A stretch of DNA of 64,000 nucleotides from Salvelinus alpinus (GCF_045679555.1 NC_092094.1:10782319-10846318); one strand, 5' to 3'; shown: positions 1 through 11,937, counted from the stretch's first letter. Numbers and translations are program-made. Notes: generated by a model not told the origin, from the letters alone.

Positions 1-659
1 TCGGTTTCAAGGGTGTTTATTTAAATAATAAATCAAAAGAAAAGGATAGGTCTCCCCCATGAGACCCTCTCCGGGATACCGTCTTTTGGACTCCGGGTCT
101 TGCTGTATCCTGTCAGGCACAAAAACTGAACTCCCTCCTTTTAGCTCAGGCACCGTCGCCAACTATACAGAAGTCACCTTTCTTCCCCCAGTCCCTTTCC
201 TTGTATGCTGCCCTTCTGGCAGCTTTATGGGACTCATACAGCTGGTGAGCAATCAGCCCTTGATTACTCACCAACCACAATCAGCCCCAATTAGTCCTGG
301 CCGGAGAGGCCCGTCGAGACCTGGCATGTCCAGCAGAGGGAGCCATCGCCTCGTGATGTAGACTCCGTCTGCCACCAGGCCTCGACGAATCTCCCCCTGG
401 TGGCTGACCTGCTGTTCGCCACAATACATATCCAAGAGACTCGGGTCTAAAAACCCAATGAGACATGGTACATTCAGTGTTTTGTTTTCATTTGGCTTCA
501 TTTACAAATACACACGTTTTAACTTTACATCATTGTGTCTCACAGAGCCCGGCACTAAAAGGATAACAATAGACTTCCAATAACTAACAAAAACCCAAGA
601 AAACATACACTTGATATGTATGTGATTATTTTCATTATAATACACGAGCTCATGCATAT
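1..659. other. unassigned sequence left of the fossil block
   Basis: No gene is recognised. Both strands carry short open frames without a known motif, around a GC-rich stretch at about 290-420. It could be the edge of a dispersed repeat or of the fossil block that follows, but no terminal repeat or target-site duplication is visible because the window begins here. Confidence 0.3.
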
Positions 660-1473
660 AGTCCGGAGTTCTTCTTCAACCGATTGAAGGCGACTATAAT
701 CCCAGGCGACATGCAGACCCCGGCGTGTAGGGGCCTGCTGAATTTGGCCTCAACCCAGTGCGCCAGGCGAACACATCACTCGTCTCCCGCGTAGAAAAAT
801 AGCAGCCCCTTGGCATGGTCCACGTAGACCCCGAGTCTTGAGGCGTTGAACCCCGAGAACACGGCGGAACACTAATTGTCGTGGACGAACCTGTAGAAAA
901 AGCTGCTGCCGTCCTCCGACTCAATGCGTTATTCTACCCGAATAGGCTTGAGTTCCCGTCTTCTGTACCGCCTGCTTCCTTATTTCCCAGTAGTGAGTAG
1001 ACTCCATGTTCTCCACGCTTAGTAGCTGGGGGTAACGTGTAAACCGATCGTCTCGGGGGAGCGCCGGTCCGTGACCACTATGTCGCTGAGCAGCTGTGGG
1101 TAGTGCGGGGACTGCGCTTCACTGGCGGAGGGCCGGTGACCACTATGTGACTGTGAGCTGTGGCTTGGTCGGGCGTGGGCATAAAGGCGTTCTCTTCCAG
1201 TTCTACGATGGAGGGACCCAGCGATCCCAGATACTCCCGTACTTGGACGAGGGTCACGTTTGGCGCCGGTTTAACGTGAGAGGATATGGATGCCCGGAAT
1301 ACTGGGCATCGGAACCACTTGCTTTTTTTCTCGATTAGCTTTAAGTAGGCACACGCTACAAAGGTATGTCCGCACGGCAGAGTGACAGGGTTCCGGAGAC
1401 TGTCCAGACACATGCAGCACCTGCAAATGGAGAGGAGAAAATCTGCCATCATCCTGATTGACGAGAACTCCAT
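660..1473 (-). pseudogene. RING-finger plus SPRY (TRIM-like) remnant
   Basis: The upstream part (about 1320-1473) reads as a RING finger: it has the Cys-x2-Cys pair, then DSLRNPVTLPCGHTF with its Cys-x-His pair, typical of TRIM E3 ubiquitin ligases. The downstream part (about 660-930) contains GVYVDHAKGLLFFYA, which is the core of a fish TRIM/NLR-type SPRY (B30.2) domain. No B-box or coiled coil is evident between them, so the layout is shorter than a usual TRIM. In the family, RING transfers ubiquitin and SPRY recognises the target, often in antiviral sensing. It is part of the fossil block and broken; whether it is a host retrocopy or a gene carried by a virus-like element cannot be decided here. 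Confidence 0.6.
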
Positions 1474-2749
1474 CTAGCCCTGTCTCCTCTTTTTTTCACA
1501 TACTCTTTTTTCCTCATACTCCTCGCCTCATATCCCTAGAGTGATTATTTTTTGTAAATGCCTTTTTCCTCCTACAACATACCCATCCTGCATTACTCAT
1601 ACGCCAGAATATGTTTTTATGTTTATACCTCAATTGCACATAATTGGGTTATGTTGGTCGACAATACAAACAATCCCATTTGTTAAAAACCGTAAACCAA
1701 TTATCTCTAAAATGATGTGTATAAATTCTACCTCCATGTACGGAGACTGAGTTATGGTCAACCCATGTACGGAGACCAAGTTATGCCCCCCGACGGAGGG
1801 AGTTTAAGTGTTATATTATGACCCGTGGTGAGTTTAAGTGGAGAGTTTTAAAGTGATAAATTATCAGGTTAGACCCCCCCCAGGGCTAAGCGACGCACAT
1901 TATTAAATTATCACATACAATAACTTTTAAAAGGCAAAATCCTTGAGTATCTCTATGGGGACCTAGTTTCGGTTGCACAGGTATGAGGACCAGATGTTTG
2001 CGTAGAAGTACCACCCCATGTTGTCCCTGTCGAGTCACCGCCTCGCGTGTATTTAAGTCTCACTTACGCAGAAGTCTAGATCACGCCAGAATCTCGAAGT
2101 TGACTTACATCGTGTTAGGATATATGTTTATGCACTATAGCCTGCTACCATATTGTATGAAGATGAATATTGTTTTGTTACACACACACAAACAATACAG
2201 ATGTAGGTGTGTAAAGACTGACCAACATTGAGTGACAGGCCATAAAAGCTGTGGTCAATCTGGAGAGGGGAGGGGTGCAAATCCCTAGGCCAACCAGGGA
2301 GGGTAGGGCACTGGACAATACCATATTAGGAACTGTTTCAGTGTAGAATCGACAGACACAAGACGGATCTAATCTACCCAACAACCAGAGGTGGACAGAG
2401 GAGAGCACTAAGGGACTTGGACAAGTCCGAGGGCCAGCAAAGGCGGAGCAAAGTCTAAACCGCGCTCAGCCTCTACTGTGATAGGCCAACAGACGCGTTG
2501 GAACTACGTCATCACGGTATAAGAACAGCTGTTTACGTACTTCCTGCCAGTTCCCTGTTCTACCCTGCGTGGAGATACAGCGAACCCGTATATACGAAAA
2601 TTGCATTTGCCATTCATTGCTTGCGGTAATTAAACATAATGAAAGAAAGTTAGCAGACCTTGCTTTTATTTATCCTGATACCGGATTTGTTACACGCATC
2701 GTTCACAATCACCGTGTGGATATTGGATAGAGCGGTGTATATAAAAAAA
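1474..2749. other. AT-rich interval with promoter-like cluster
   Basis: No gene is recognised. About 2510-2640 holds a TATAAGA-like box followed by an AATTAAA-like signal, a spacing that resembles an LTR or a viral promoter/terminator pair. Matching ends and a target-site duplication were looked for and not found, so no LTR is called. A TATATAAAAAAA stretch lies directly before the ATG at 2750. Confidence 0.25.
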
Positions 2750-2935
2750 ATGGCTCATAAACCAATGACCAGTTGGCTGCAAGAATACACAGAGGGAAGG
2801 AATCTCGGAGTACCCGTGTACAAACAATTGCCCTTCTGAGGGCCTTACCATAAGCCAGCTTTTGGCTTCGAGGCGTCTCTGAAAGGCGGTTGGGTGGCTA
2901 GAAGCGAGGGTTCTACATATAATTTGAGTCGATGC
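2750..2935 (+). pseudogene. dsRNA-binding-motif-like segment
   Basis: Starting at the ATG at 2750, just after a TATATAAAA-like stretch, the frame shows SWLQEYTEGRNLGVPVYK, matching the first helix and strand of a double-stranded-RNA-binding motif (LQEY...P.Y pattern seen in PKR, ADAR and viral E3L-type proteins). The DNA just downstream keeps the look of the rest of the fold. Such domains bind dsRNA and, in viruses, hide it from PKR and RIG-I-like sensors. It is a broken fossil within the 660-16500 block. The match is short, so the call is moderate. Confidence 0.4.
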
Positions 2936-2994
2936 TTACAAACTGAGCACTCACAAACTGAGCACTCACAAACTGAGCACTCACAAACGAGCAG
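2936..2994. repeat. 15-bp tandem repeat, about 3.5 copies
   Basis: The unit ACAAACTGAGCACTC recurs head to tail directly after the dsRNA-binding-like segment. No function is suggested. Confidence 0.85.
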
Positions 2995-3110
2995 TCCTGT
3001 GATGTACGTCCTATGATGTTTGTTCTGTTTGTTCTAAATGGGAAATAAAAACACATAACTTCACTTGATACTCTTTGTCTTTTTTATTGTTTTACTGTTT
3101 AACGTTTCAG

Positions 3111-3348
3111 TACATACAACAGATGAGAACAAACTGGGCGGCTGTACAAAGTATCCTTACAGGCTTCAATGTAGAAGGGAATTGCACAGCAACCGAGGAA
3201 ACACATCTGGAGGAGGAAGTATACAAAATCAGACCACACACACAAAAACACCTGCATGACCAGAATGAGGGTATGACGCCAACCATAGGGTGGGGTTTAT
3301 ACACCCTCGGGTTTATTACCCTGATAGCAGCAGAACGGTGCGGCAAAC
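3111..3348 (+). pseudogene. exon-like segment with C-terminal membrane helix
   Basis: An open frame lies between a good acceptor (pyrimidine-rich tract ending AACGTTTCAG at 3110) and a donor-like GTAAGT at 3349. Its C-terminal part, GWGLYTLGFITLIAAER followed by basic residues, looks like a single tail-anchor membrane helix of the kind found in Bcl-2-family and other outer-membrane proteins. No BH motif or other family signature was recognised. It belongs to the fossil block; function unknown. Confidence 0.35.
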
Positions 3349-3736
3349 GTAAGTGAATAGGCTGCGCTTTGAGTGAGTTTGACAGATAATGGATTCAGGT
3401 TGGTGACTGCGCACAGGTTTACTAATACTGATTTAGAAAACTATGAATGTATTATGGAAATGTTCCACCGGTAGAACAGCCAATAAGCTATTTGAATTAG
3501 GGAAAATGTTGCAAGCACTCGAGAACTTTATTAACAGTATATTCTTTATGTAACCACAGGTAACCTCATTGCAAATAGGTCAACAAAGGGAGAGTTATTA
3601 TCTCTCTAGAGACCACGGTGGGTTATGCGAGGGCTGTTTCAATTTGGCTGTTCCATCCCAAGGGCTGTTCCAATTTGTTTTGGTACCAGGTTTTTTTGAG
3701 AAAGAGAGAATTTCCTGCGATCTTAGTCAGTGGATG

Positions 3737-4370
3737 ATAGCAACCTATGTGCTATCATTGCGTTGACGGTCTCCGCTAAGTCTATGGAGGCAAAAAACTG
3801 GCTCGTTCCCGAAAGCCGACACGTTTATGTAGATGCCTTGATGAACCAAGCTCCCATCGCTCCCCTGACCTTGCCTCCGGACACCCTCCTGGTGACGAGT
3901 CTCGAAGGCCACTCGATCCGCGAGGAAGCAAACTTCCGATTCAGCTTAGCCTCCTTTACCAGGGCGGAGAAAACACCGGTGGCGAGCGTTGCCCGAGATC
4001 ACCGCCTCCAGACTCTGGACAAAGAAGAAAGCTTTCCTGCGAGCTTCCGAAAAACCGAGGCCGCTGCGAGAGTCTTGGCGTGCTGAGCTAACCTATGGGC
4101 TATCATATTGTTGACGGTCTCCACTAAGTCAATGGAGGCAAAACACCTGGCCTGCTCATTACTGAAAGCCCGAGAGCGGGCTCGTCCAACGTGACTGTGT
4201 ACGGAGCTGCCGACACCGCAGTTTTGGTCAAGTCTCACCTCGTCCTTGCCGTGTTGCTCCTCGAGGAAACCGAGGACAGAGATTTTATCCTGGACGAGGC
4301 GGTGTTGATACGACAAGCTTTGTATTTCTCGGTGCATACAGCCGATGGACGTGTCGTCCCTTGGTTAGCG
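3737..4370 (-). pseudogene. unrecognised coding remnant with internal duplication
   Basis: Minus-strand reading is coding-like. A segment containing FASIDLAETVNAMIAHRL occurs twice in slightly different form (about 3740-3800 and 4090-4150), so a roughly 350-bp unit was duplicated. In addition 4185-4350 is a plus-strand copy of 6865-7035, so sequence from two parts of the block is juxtaposed. No family is recognised. Broken fossil. Confidence 0.4.
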
Positions 4371-5640
4371 TAGCATCCAGCATCTGGTAACCAGTATCCG
4401 TTTCAGGTCACCGTACAGCCTGGCGGTGACACGGGTGACAAGGTTCTTGGCCTCCTTCGAGCTCACCACCAAAAAGTACACTCCCCTCCTCCTCACCACC
4501 AATGTGCCCCACTTGCTGTTGAATTTGATGTCTCCCGTATCGACTTCCACTGAGTAGCGGCCATTGTCATCAAATCTGCAGACTCCTCTGGTGATGCTTG
4601 TTGGTGCCCCCACACGGGCCTATCGCTTTCAGCAGCTCGGATGGACCATCCTCCGACTCTGCATTCTTTTGCTGTTGGTCGTGTCCGAGCGAGCCGTCCG
4701 AGAAGGTCTCATCGAAATTGGCCGGCGAGTCCTGTCTCTGGTGGCCGTCGTCGAAATCGGCCGGCGATACCTGTCTCTGGTAGCCGTCGTCGAAATCGGC
4801 CACCAGCGAGCCCGGCTTCGATCCCCAGTCGCTATCACTGTCGCCGCCGTCGACGATGACGGGGCTCTTGTTAAAAATCCTAGCCATCAGCCGTTCTTTT
4901 TCCAACACCTTTCGTTGGTCGATTCTAGTGAACACAGTAATGTCCTCAGTTTTCAGGGGCTGTTCCCCAAACTATGGGTTGGCATCCTGACGAGACACCG
5001 CTCTGACCCATTCGGGGTCAAGCGCAGTCTTTGATGAAGTTGTTCAAGCCCCCCGTTCTTCCAAAAAGCAACATCGACCGGATGTATATGCCCGTCTTGA
5101 GAGAAACTGATCCGTTGATCGGCACATTGTTCTCCACTCGGAATGTGTTAAACTGTTGCTCTAGCACTCTGTCGATCGGGTTTAGGTCGACTGCGCTGAT
5201 GACATTATTTCTCAGAGACTTGAAGCTGATGGCCTCGTACTTATACGATCAGATTCCCCACAGCAAGTCCTTTGCCGGCATGGCGAACTCATCAGGGATG
5301 GGTAATTCTCCCAGCTCCTCAAAAATCAAGTCCAGCTCTCTCTCGTCCGACGTTCTCTCTTCTTTCTGGGACTCCGTGTCGGTTGATTAACCTAGCTCCT
5401 TAAAAACCAAGTCCGACGCCCTCTGAGCGCCCTCGTCTAGCTTTGCGTTCTGATTATCCTCTCCCAGTTTCACAAAGCATGCAGAGTGCAGCTTGGCAGA
5501 GATGGTCTTGAGGTGGATCATGACGCAGTCTTTACGAGATCGCCCTAGAGGTATCGTCGTTGTTGTAGTAATCTTTTCTTTGGTCCCCGTTGTCTAGCGG
5601 AGTATCTCCCCCACCTTGAACAGAACACAAACTACTGGTT
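4365..5640 (-). pseudogene. unrecognised minus-strand coding remnants, one strongly acidic
   Basis: About 4570-4935 encodes a low-complexity acidic segment with a repeated motif of the form (V/P)ADFDDG(Y/H)QRQ. About 4365-4613 encodes a compact beta-rich-looking segment (VDTGDIKFNSKWGTLVVRR). About 5030-5390 also reads better on the minus strand, with long hydrophobic/polar alternation typical of a folded protein. None was matched to a named family; they may be parts of one or more structural or DNA-handling proteins of the fossil element. Broken. Confidence 0.35.
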
Positions 5641-6240
5641 AATTCCCCGCCTGGGTCTCACGCTGGTACCAAACCGGGTGAAAAGGACAGACTGCTCATC
5701 CCGATCTGTACCATCTGGTCGTTCATCAATGTCCGGCACAGACATTGAGGCTCGTCTTGTTCTCTCCTCGGCTTCCGGATGCGCGTGCTGCATCGATTCG
5801 GGGGCCTGCTTAGGGTCGTCAACGTCGACGACAGGCGTAGGCTCACCGTACTATCGGGGGTCCTGATGATTGCGATCGTCCTGGGAGCCATGGTTCGTTG
5901 GATGATGAAGAGGCTGCCATGTCCCATAGATAGACGCAAGGTGGGTTCCGGGATCTGCCCTATGATATACCCTTGGGCTGTGTACAGGAGCACCACTGAA
6001 CCCGTTTCCCGAGGACGACATGGAGGTTGACCTCTCAGAGCACTCCCCTTTGGTCTTGGGAGTGAGGGATACTTCTCTATTGTCATTTGAGCCCGCAGTC
6101 TGAGGCTCAGGTGATTATTCGGGGACCGGTTTAGTCTTATGATGCAAAGCTGCAAAAACTCTCGGCTGGGGCCTAGCTGCTGATGGTTATTTTCGGGCTA
6201 GACTTGGCTCTTTAAATGTATGGCATCAAGGAACATCGGA
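5640..6240. other. fossil block, no part recognised
   Basis: Open frames exist on both strands (about 5658-6155 minus, 5678-6030 plus) but neither shows a motif. The G+C content resembles the coding remnants on either side. Confidence 0.3.
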
Positions 6241-6641
6241 GAAGCCCTGCTTGAACCCAAGCCCGGATAAGGTTGTGTCTCTAGGTATTTTGTTAGTGTC
6301 CAGGCCTCAGGGTACGCTATCAACTCAGATGAAATGCGGGAAGTTCAGTGCCAAGAGTCAAAGTGAAGAGACTAGGAGGTTTAAGTCACCATGGTATCGC
6401 GTACTATCCGTGCAGGGAGCAGCGTGTATGTACCGAGACTACAGCTATAGTTGGGGTTGGAGATTCTGCCGTGAGGGCGTATGTGGTGACAACATTGTCG
6501 GTAGCACAAAAGCACCCACTGTCTTTCCGCTGACCGGTACCACCGCAAGGGGTAGGCTTCGGGGAGGAAAACTAGGTGACGTCCTCGTGATTCGCGGGCG
6601 GGTACCTCAGCTGTCGGTCGAGGTGGCAAGGCGAGTCATGG

Positions 6642-7634
6642 GTGGGGGGGGGGGTCAACATCCTTCTGGAGGACATAGAAGTTCTGTCTGCCATCGGCAG
6701 TCCCACCAAAGTCTCGGTAGGAGGACATTTGGGGAACGCTGCCGTCGGTCCCGACAGCGAGGTACGGGTGAGGACCGAATCGGCTATGAGTCTGGTCGAG
6801 GTCGGATCTCGCACGACGGTGACATTCGAAGAAGGCGGCAGGGCCGTGATATCGGCGAGAGCTGGCTCGTCCAACGTGACTGTGTACGGAGCTCCGACAC
6901 CCCCATTTTGGTCAAGTCTCACCTCGTCCTCGCCGCGTTGGTCCCCGAGGAAACAGAGGATGGAGATTTTATCCTGGACAAGGCGGTGTCGATACGACAA
7001 GCTTTTGATTTCTCGGTGCATACAGCCGACGGACGCATCGTCACTTGGTCAAAGCTAGTGGACGGTTGGAGCAAGACCGTCTTTTTCAACGCCGCCGCCG
7101 CCGATTATGGTCGTTGGGACACTGAGGTGGGGGTGTGGAAAAACGCAATGGAGAAACACAACCTGGACAGCTGCCTATCCATAAACGGATCGCAATCTCT
7201 GTTGGTCACCTCGGCGCCGATGCCAATCGATCTCGCTGGAGAAGGAGCTGGCCGAGATGGAAGTGGTCATCAAGGGGCCTAGGCCTGAGGTGGCTTTCGA
7301 TTCTCCCGATCCACACCAGACCTCCGCCACCGTGACGCTGCGATCGTATGAGGACGGCGAGAAACTAGACGTCAAACTTCACCTTGATGAGTTTACGGTG
7401 TTTCTACAAAAACCACGGAGTGTTTCTACAAAGACCATCTCTTCCTCGGAGTGGAGTGTCACGGACACCGCCTTGGAGCGGTCCCCTTATGATGTCTTGG
7501 AGATTGTCACCGGCGAAGATGTTACTGTGACGCTGGCTGGCAGAGACGGTGAGCCGGGCGTTGAGGGATTCTCTGGCAGGTTGAAATTCAAATGTACTGC
7601 CGACGAGGGAGACGAGCTGATGGATCGGATGTAA
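6642..7634 (+). pseudogene. unrecognised structural-looking remnant
   Basis: Three plus-strand segments look coding. The first has regular beta-type alternation (VTVYGAP region), the middle contains LVDGWSKTVFFNAAAADYGR, and the last (7257-7634, the longest open piece) begins MEVVIKGPRPEVAF and ends in an acidic tail just before a TAA at 7632. The repeated strand-like pattern suggests a jelly-roll or other beta-rich structural protein, but no capsid family was recognised. 6865-7035 is the source-like partner of the copy at 4185-4350. Broken fossil; family unassigned. Confidence 0.35.
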
Positions 7635-8349
7635 TGAACCTGAATTCGTTTTCTAAGTGTCATTATTTATTGTATATTTTGTATAATCTCAGATATTGGT
7701 ATGTTCTGTGTGGTTGACATCTCTCTGATAATAAAAACAACACCTCTGGGGGACACTGGGTCAATTTAGTTCTCTTCCGAATTTAAAATGTTATTATTAT
7801 CGCACAAAGTATAACATCCCAAAACTATTTTGTACTGTCCTTAAGAAAGGTACACCTTCTCAGATCAGTAGGGTAAATGTTACCACCTTAGGTAGATCAA
7901 CGTATAAGTTTCGAACACATAAGTTTCTATACGTTTCTAACAAAGCTCTGCCGAGCGGCGGGGTTCAGGTCCTGATGGAAAGAAAGCATCAGGTGTTCTT
8001 TTTCGACGGGGTGCCTTTGGTAAATGTACCTGGTAAATGTATGGTTACTTGGATTACCTGTAACAAAAAATAAACCTCGGATTTACTACCCAACAAATAA
8101 AATAAGAACCACGTGTTTTGAGATATACATTTCTTTATTTTGGGAACATAACACTGAATAGAATATATGAATTATGGCCACGCAGGGTCCAACATTCCTG
8201 GAAAATGAATGTATGAATATTTAGAAAATACATCTCCCTCCATCACATAAACTTGTGGATGCTCTTATTTGAAAGCATTTTATCAAATAGATTGTCCTGA
8301 AAAAAAAGAATGGGGTTGTTGAGACATTCCTAGACAATTTTGTGCCCAG
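7635..8349. other. AT-rich gap in fossil block
   Basis: No coding signal is seen. Several AATAAA motifs on the plus strand near 7728, 8069 and 8095 could have served as polyadenylation signals for the plus-strand remnant ending at 7634, but this is inference. Confidence 0.25.
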
Positions 8350-9145
8350 CTAACAACTGGGGGAGCAAGCCTTAATTTGGTATTGATCAGCTTGACGATC
8401 CGCGGGAGGACTTCGTTGTGAGCTTGACCGGGCAGACTGCACATTTTTCAGCAGGATATCCTCTCCTTTTAGGTGGATGGAGATCAAAAGAGCACGTGCC
8501 TTGTCGCTTTCGGTCTGAAAGCGAAGTGTCAGAATATCCAGTTCTTCCTTGTGGTACACACCCTAAGCGTACAGCGACTTGGAAATATCGTCGACCCCCA
8601 AATTGGCCAACATCTCCACATACTCGACGTGGGAATCGATGAGCTCTTTCTTGATAGGTCCTGTAAAAAAAGAACACAGAATTAGCAAAATTCAAACGCA
8701 AACCGGTCTGGGAATTGAGTTTAATAACCATGGAATTCGAATTCAGGCTCACCGTATCTTCGTAAGAATCGCTGTGTTGGGTGAGTTCTCTCATCAGGTG
8801 AGGTTTGTGAGTCAAGAGTAGGGTGTAGACATGGTGGTGGAGTGTCGTTTCTTCCAACAGACGAGACATCCCAGCCGTATCCCTCCGCTCTCTCTTTGCG
8901 ACTTCATGGTAACTCTGACTAGTTAGCAGTCCCTTGCCCAATAAATCGTCGGCCATGGGCAGCTCGCTGTAGGTCACTCTAAAACTGAGTGCTCCGCGAA
9001 ACGTGTCCACAAAGTCGGCCCTGTCTTGGCTACTCATGTCTGGGTCGGCCTGGATGATAATCGCGGTCGGTGTGTCTCTGATCTGGTCTGTCTCGGGAGA
9101 ATGTTGAACTTCAATGTCTCTGGAGTATTCGTTCCCAAAGTGCAC
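8350..9145 (-). pseudogene. CARD-like remnant, probably two CARD segments
   Basis: The segment at about 8770-9030 shows a death-fold CARD pattern: FVDTFRGALSFRVT, then ADDLLGKGLLTSQSYHEV, a MSRLLEE helix and HKPHLMREL at the end, in the order and spacing of CARDs such as that of ASC or NLRP1. A second stretch nearer 8390-8540 (EELDILTLRFQTESDKARAL) resembles helices of another CARD. Between them a short stretch with GT/AG-like ends (about 8661-8752) looks like an intron. CARDs join inflammasome, apoptosome or RIG-I-MAVS assemblies; a protein with CARDs and no enzyme would be an adaptor or decoy. Broken; host or virus-carried origin undecided. Confidence 0.55.
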
Positions 9146-9699
9146 AGAAGTCTATGTGTGTGTTTATAGGGTCAAGCTGGGGGCTGCATTGTCAGACTCG
9201 GGCCCAGAACTCGGTCCACATACACGGTTTACTTGGTCGGCACACATAGTTTCGACTCTCCCTCGGAAACGGAGGAATCTGAGATTGGAACAAGGAAAGG
9301 AGTCCTTGTCAGTTCCAACTCGGTCGTACCAAATTCCGACAGATTACATGGTTCGTACAAACTCCGACGGACTCGTACATGAGATACCTTCGGCCTCTTT
9401 GTCAGTTTAATCTCCTTCATTCTCAGACTCCGGGACTTGTTTGGTACAAACTGTCCTCGCCAGACACCGAAGTTTTACCATCTCTCCCCTTGGAGACGAC
9501 CAAGTTGGAACTGTCGAGTACGCCTTTCGACCTCTGAGCCGGCCCCCACCTCATTCATACCAGGCTCCGTCATAACAGACTCCACGACGCATTGGCCTCA
9601 CAAGATCCCAACGGACGAACAAGTTTTCACCCCCACCGAAGAGACGAAAGAGTTTGGTTTGCCTTGTGAACCCGATATTACATTTTTTAAATGGTGTGT

Positions 9700-9730
<31 letters not shown>

Positions 9731-10145
9731 GGGTGTAAGAATAGTCAAAGATAAATACACAACGCATAGTAATAGTGGTCAATAAACTATAGGTGAAAAG
9801 GGAATTAACAGTAAATGGAATTGTTTGGATTTCAGTTCAACATCTGTTTAGATTGTTGTACTTTCTCTCGTACTACGGGCGGCGTGTTGTTGAGCTCGGT
9901 TCGATCTTGTTTGTGCAGACCTCAGACTGAGCTCACAATATTCCGACGGACCGTGCACTGTTCAGACAACCCCATGGTATATCAATCTGAGTCAATCTGA
10001 GACAGACTCGCTCATACCAGACTCCGACATACTGCACATGGTTAGGGCAGACTCCGACGGACGAATCTTACGAATGAGTTTGGATCGGCTTGGATTTAGA
10101 AGGACCTCCGAGACAGTTAAAAACTGTTGTACACCCATCGGAGGG
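9146..10145. other. degenerate interval with short repeats
   Basis: No gene is recognised. The motif GACTCCGACGGAC and close variants recur many times on the plus strand between about 9180 and 10080, interspersed with unique sequence, and a (TG)n/(G)n run lies at 9693-9733. It may be an old, diverged minisatellite. Confidence 0.35.
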
Positions 10146-10153
10146 GTTCTAAT

Positions 10154-11440
10154 TAGAGGTCGACCGCTTATGATTTTTCAACGCCGATACCGATACTGAT
10201 TATAGGACAAAAAAAGCCGATACCGATTAATCGGCCGATAATTTTTATTTATTTATTTATATATATATCATACACACACACACATTTTTGTAATAATGAC
10301 AATTGCAACAATACTGAATGAACAATGAACACTTTTATTTTAACTTAATATAATACATAAATAAAATCAATTTAGTCTCAAATTACATGAGAACATATGT
10401 TAAAACGAACCACCAGCTTTCATGGGTCTTCAATATTCCCAGTTAAGTTTTAGGTTGTAGTGCAGAAAGCAGAGCTTGTCTGCATGGTCCCCTGTCAGTC
10501 TGCTCCTCCGCGAAACACAGACCTTATTTGAAGTAGATCAAGACATTCTCTATGGAAGACATGAACGGTAAAATAACGAAGGAACCCCTTTCAAGTTCAG
10601 CCGCAAGTTATTACAGGAATTATAACGCGTCGACTATTTCTCTCTAAACCATATACCTTTGACTAATCCGGAAACTATCACCTCGAAAACAAAACGTTTA
10701 TTCCGTTACGTATTTTATCTAACGGGTGACATCCATGAGTCTAAATATTCCTGTTACATTGCACAACCTTCAATGTTATGTCATAATTACGTAAAATTCT
10801 GGCAAATTAGTTCGCAAAGAGCCAGGCGGCCCAAACTGTTGCATATACCCTGACTCTGCGTGCAATGAACGCAAGAGAAATGACACAATTTCACCTGGTT
10901 AATATTGCCTGCTAACCTAGATTTCTTTTAGCTAAATATGCAGGTTTAAAAATATATACTTGTGTATTGATTTTAAGAAAGGCATTGATGTTTATGGATA
11001 AGTACACATTGGAGCAATGACAGTCATGGATTGATTGTTTTTTATAAGATAAGTTTAATGCTAGCTAGCAACTTACCTTAGCTTACTGCATTCGCATAAC
11101 AGGCAGGCTCCTCGTGGAGTGCAATGTAATCAGGTGTTAGAGCATTGGACAAGTTAACTGTAAGGTTGCAAGATTGGATCCCCCGAGCTGACAAGGTTAA
11201 AAATCTGTCGTTCTGCCCCTGAACGAGGCAGAACGTTCGTAGGCCGTCATTGAAAATAATAATGTGTTATTAACTGACTTGCCTAGTTAAATAAAGATTA
11301 AATAAAGGTGTTAAAAATGTTATAATTTTTTTTTTAATTAATCGGCAAATCGGCACCCAACAATACCGATTTCCGATTGTTATGAAAACTTGAAATCAGC
11401 CCTAATTAATCGGCCATTCCGATTAATCGGTCGACCTCTA
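10154..11440. mobile_element. non-autonomous hAT-type DNA transposon with intact target duplication
   Basis: The ends are inverted repeats: the left begins TAGAGGTCGACCG and the right finishes CGGTCGACCTCTA, with further AATCGG-rich subterminal matches. The element is flanked by a perfect 8-bp direct repeat GTTCTAAT (10146-10153 and 11441-11448), the target-site length expected for hAT elements. No transposase is seen. It carries a SINE near its right end. The perfect duplication shows that the flanks were contiguous before insertion into the fossil block. Confidence 0.85.
11095..11315 (+). mobile_element. tRNA-derived SINE inside the hAT element
   Basis: It has the pattern of the salmonid SINE also seen at 44188 and 49705: a tRNA-like head (GGTTGCAAGATTGGATCCC), the body AAATCTGTCGTTCTGCCCCTGAA and the tail TAACTGACTTGCCTAGTTAA followed by an A-rich end. 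The head is diverged, so it is an older copy. Confidence 0.75.
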
Positions 11441-11448
11441 GTTCTAAT

Positions 11449-11937
11449 ATCCGTCCACATGCTCGTTGTACTGTTTGACTGTTTGTCTCCCGTGCGTGTT
11501 TTTAGACCACACCGCCTGTCCCAGCCGGCGCCACCAACATCACGCTGTTCACGGTCACACGAGCGCTGCTGACAGTGTCGAGTCGGAATTCCCATCTACA
11601 TTACAACCACATTACAATCCCCAACCCAACCCAACCAATCGCCCAGCAGTCTGTTCCCCAAGGGTGCAGCAGTCAGCAATCCCCAACCAACCAACTAACA
11701 AACACCCCCTGTCAGGGACTGTCCATTATTGGTATCAGTTTAGAGCTGTAGACAGTGGAGATTATCTTTGAAAATCTTTGAGAAGCCAAATTATATTCTT
11801 GTGGCATTCGGATCTGTGCTCAAAGGGCTTTCTCCCGCACATGTAGCATCACTCGCCTCCTCCCAGGTTGACGTAGTTCTGCTTCGACATCTGGAGAGAC
11901 CGGACGGGCCTGCTCCAAGGGTGCGGGTCCGGGGCTT
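11449..11937. other. fossil block, no part recognised
   Basis: Contains an uninformative stretch rich in CCCAACC and CCAACCAAC between 11600 and 11710. No motif or gene seen. Confidence 0.3.

Noticed and set aside
2229-2700. Possible LTR with TATA box and polyadenylation signal
   Set aside because: No matching TG/CA ends with target duplication could be found.
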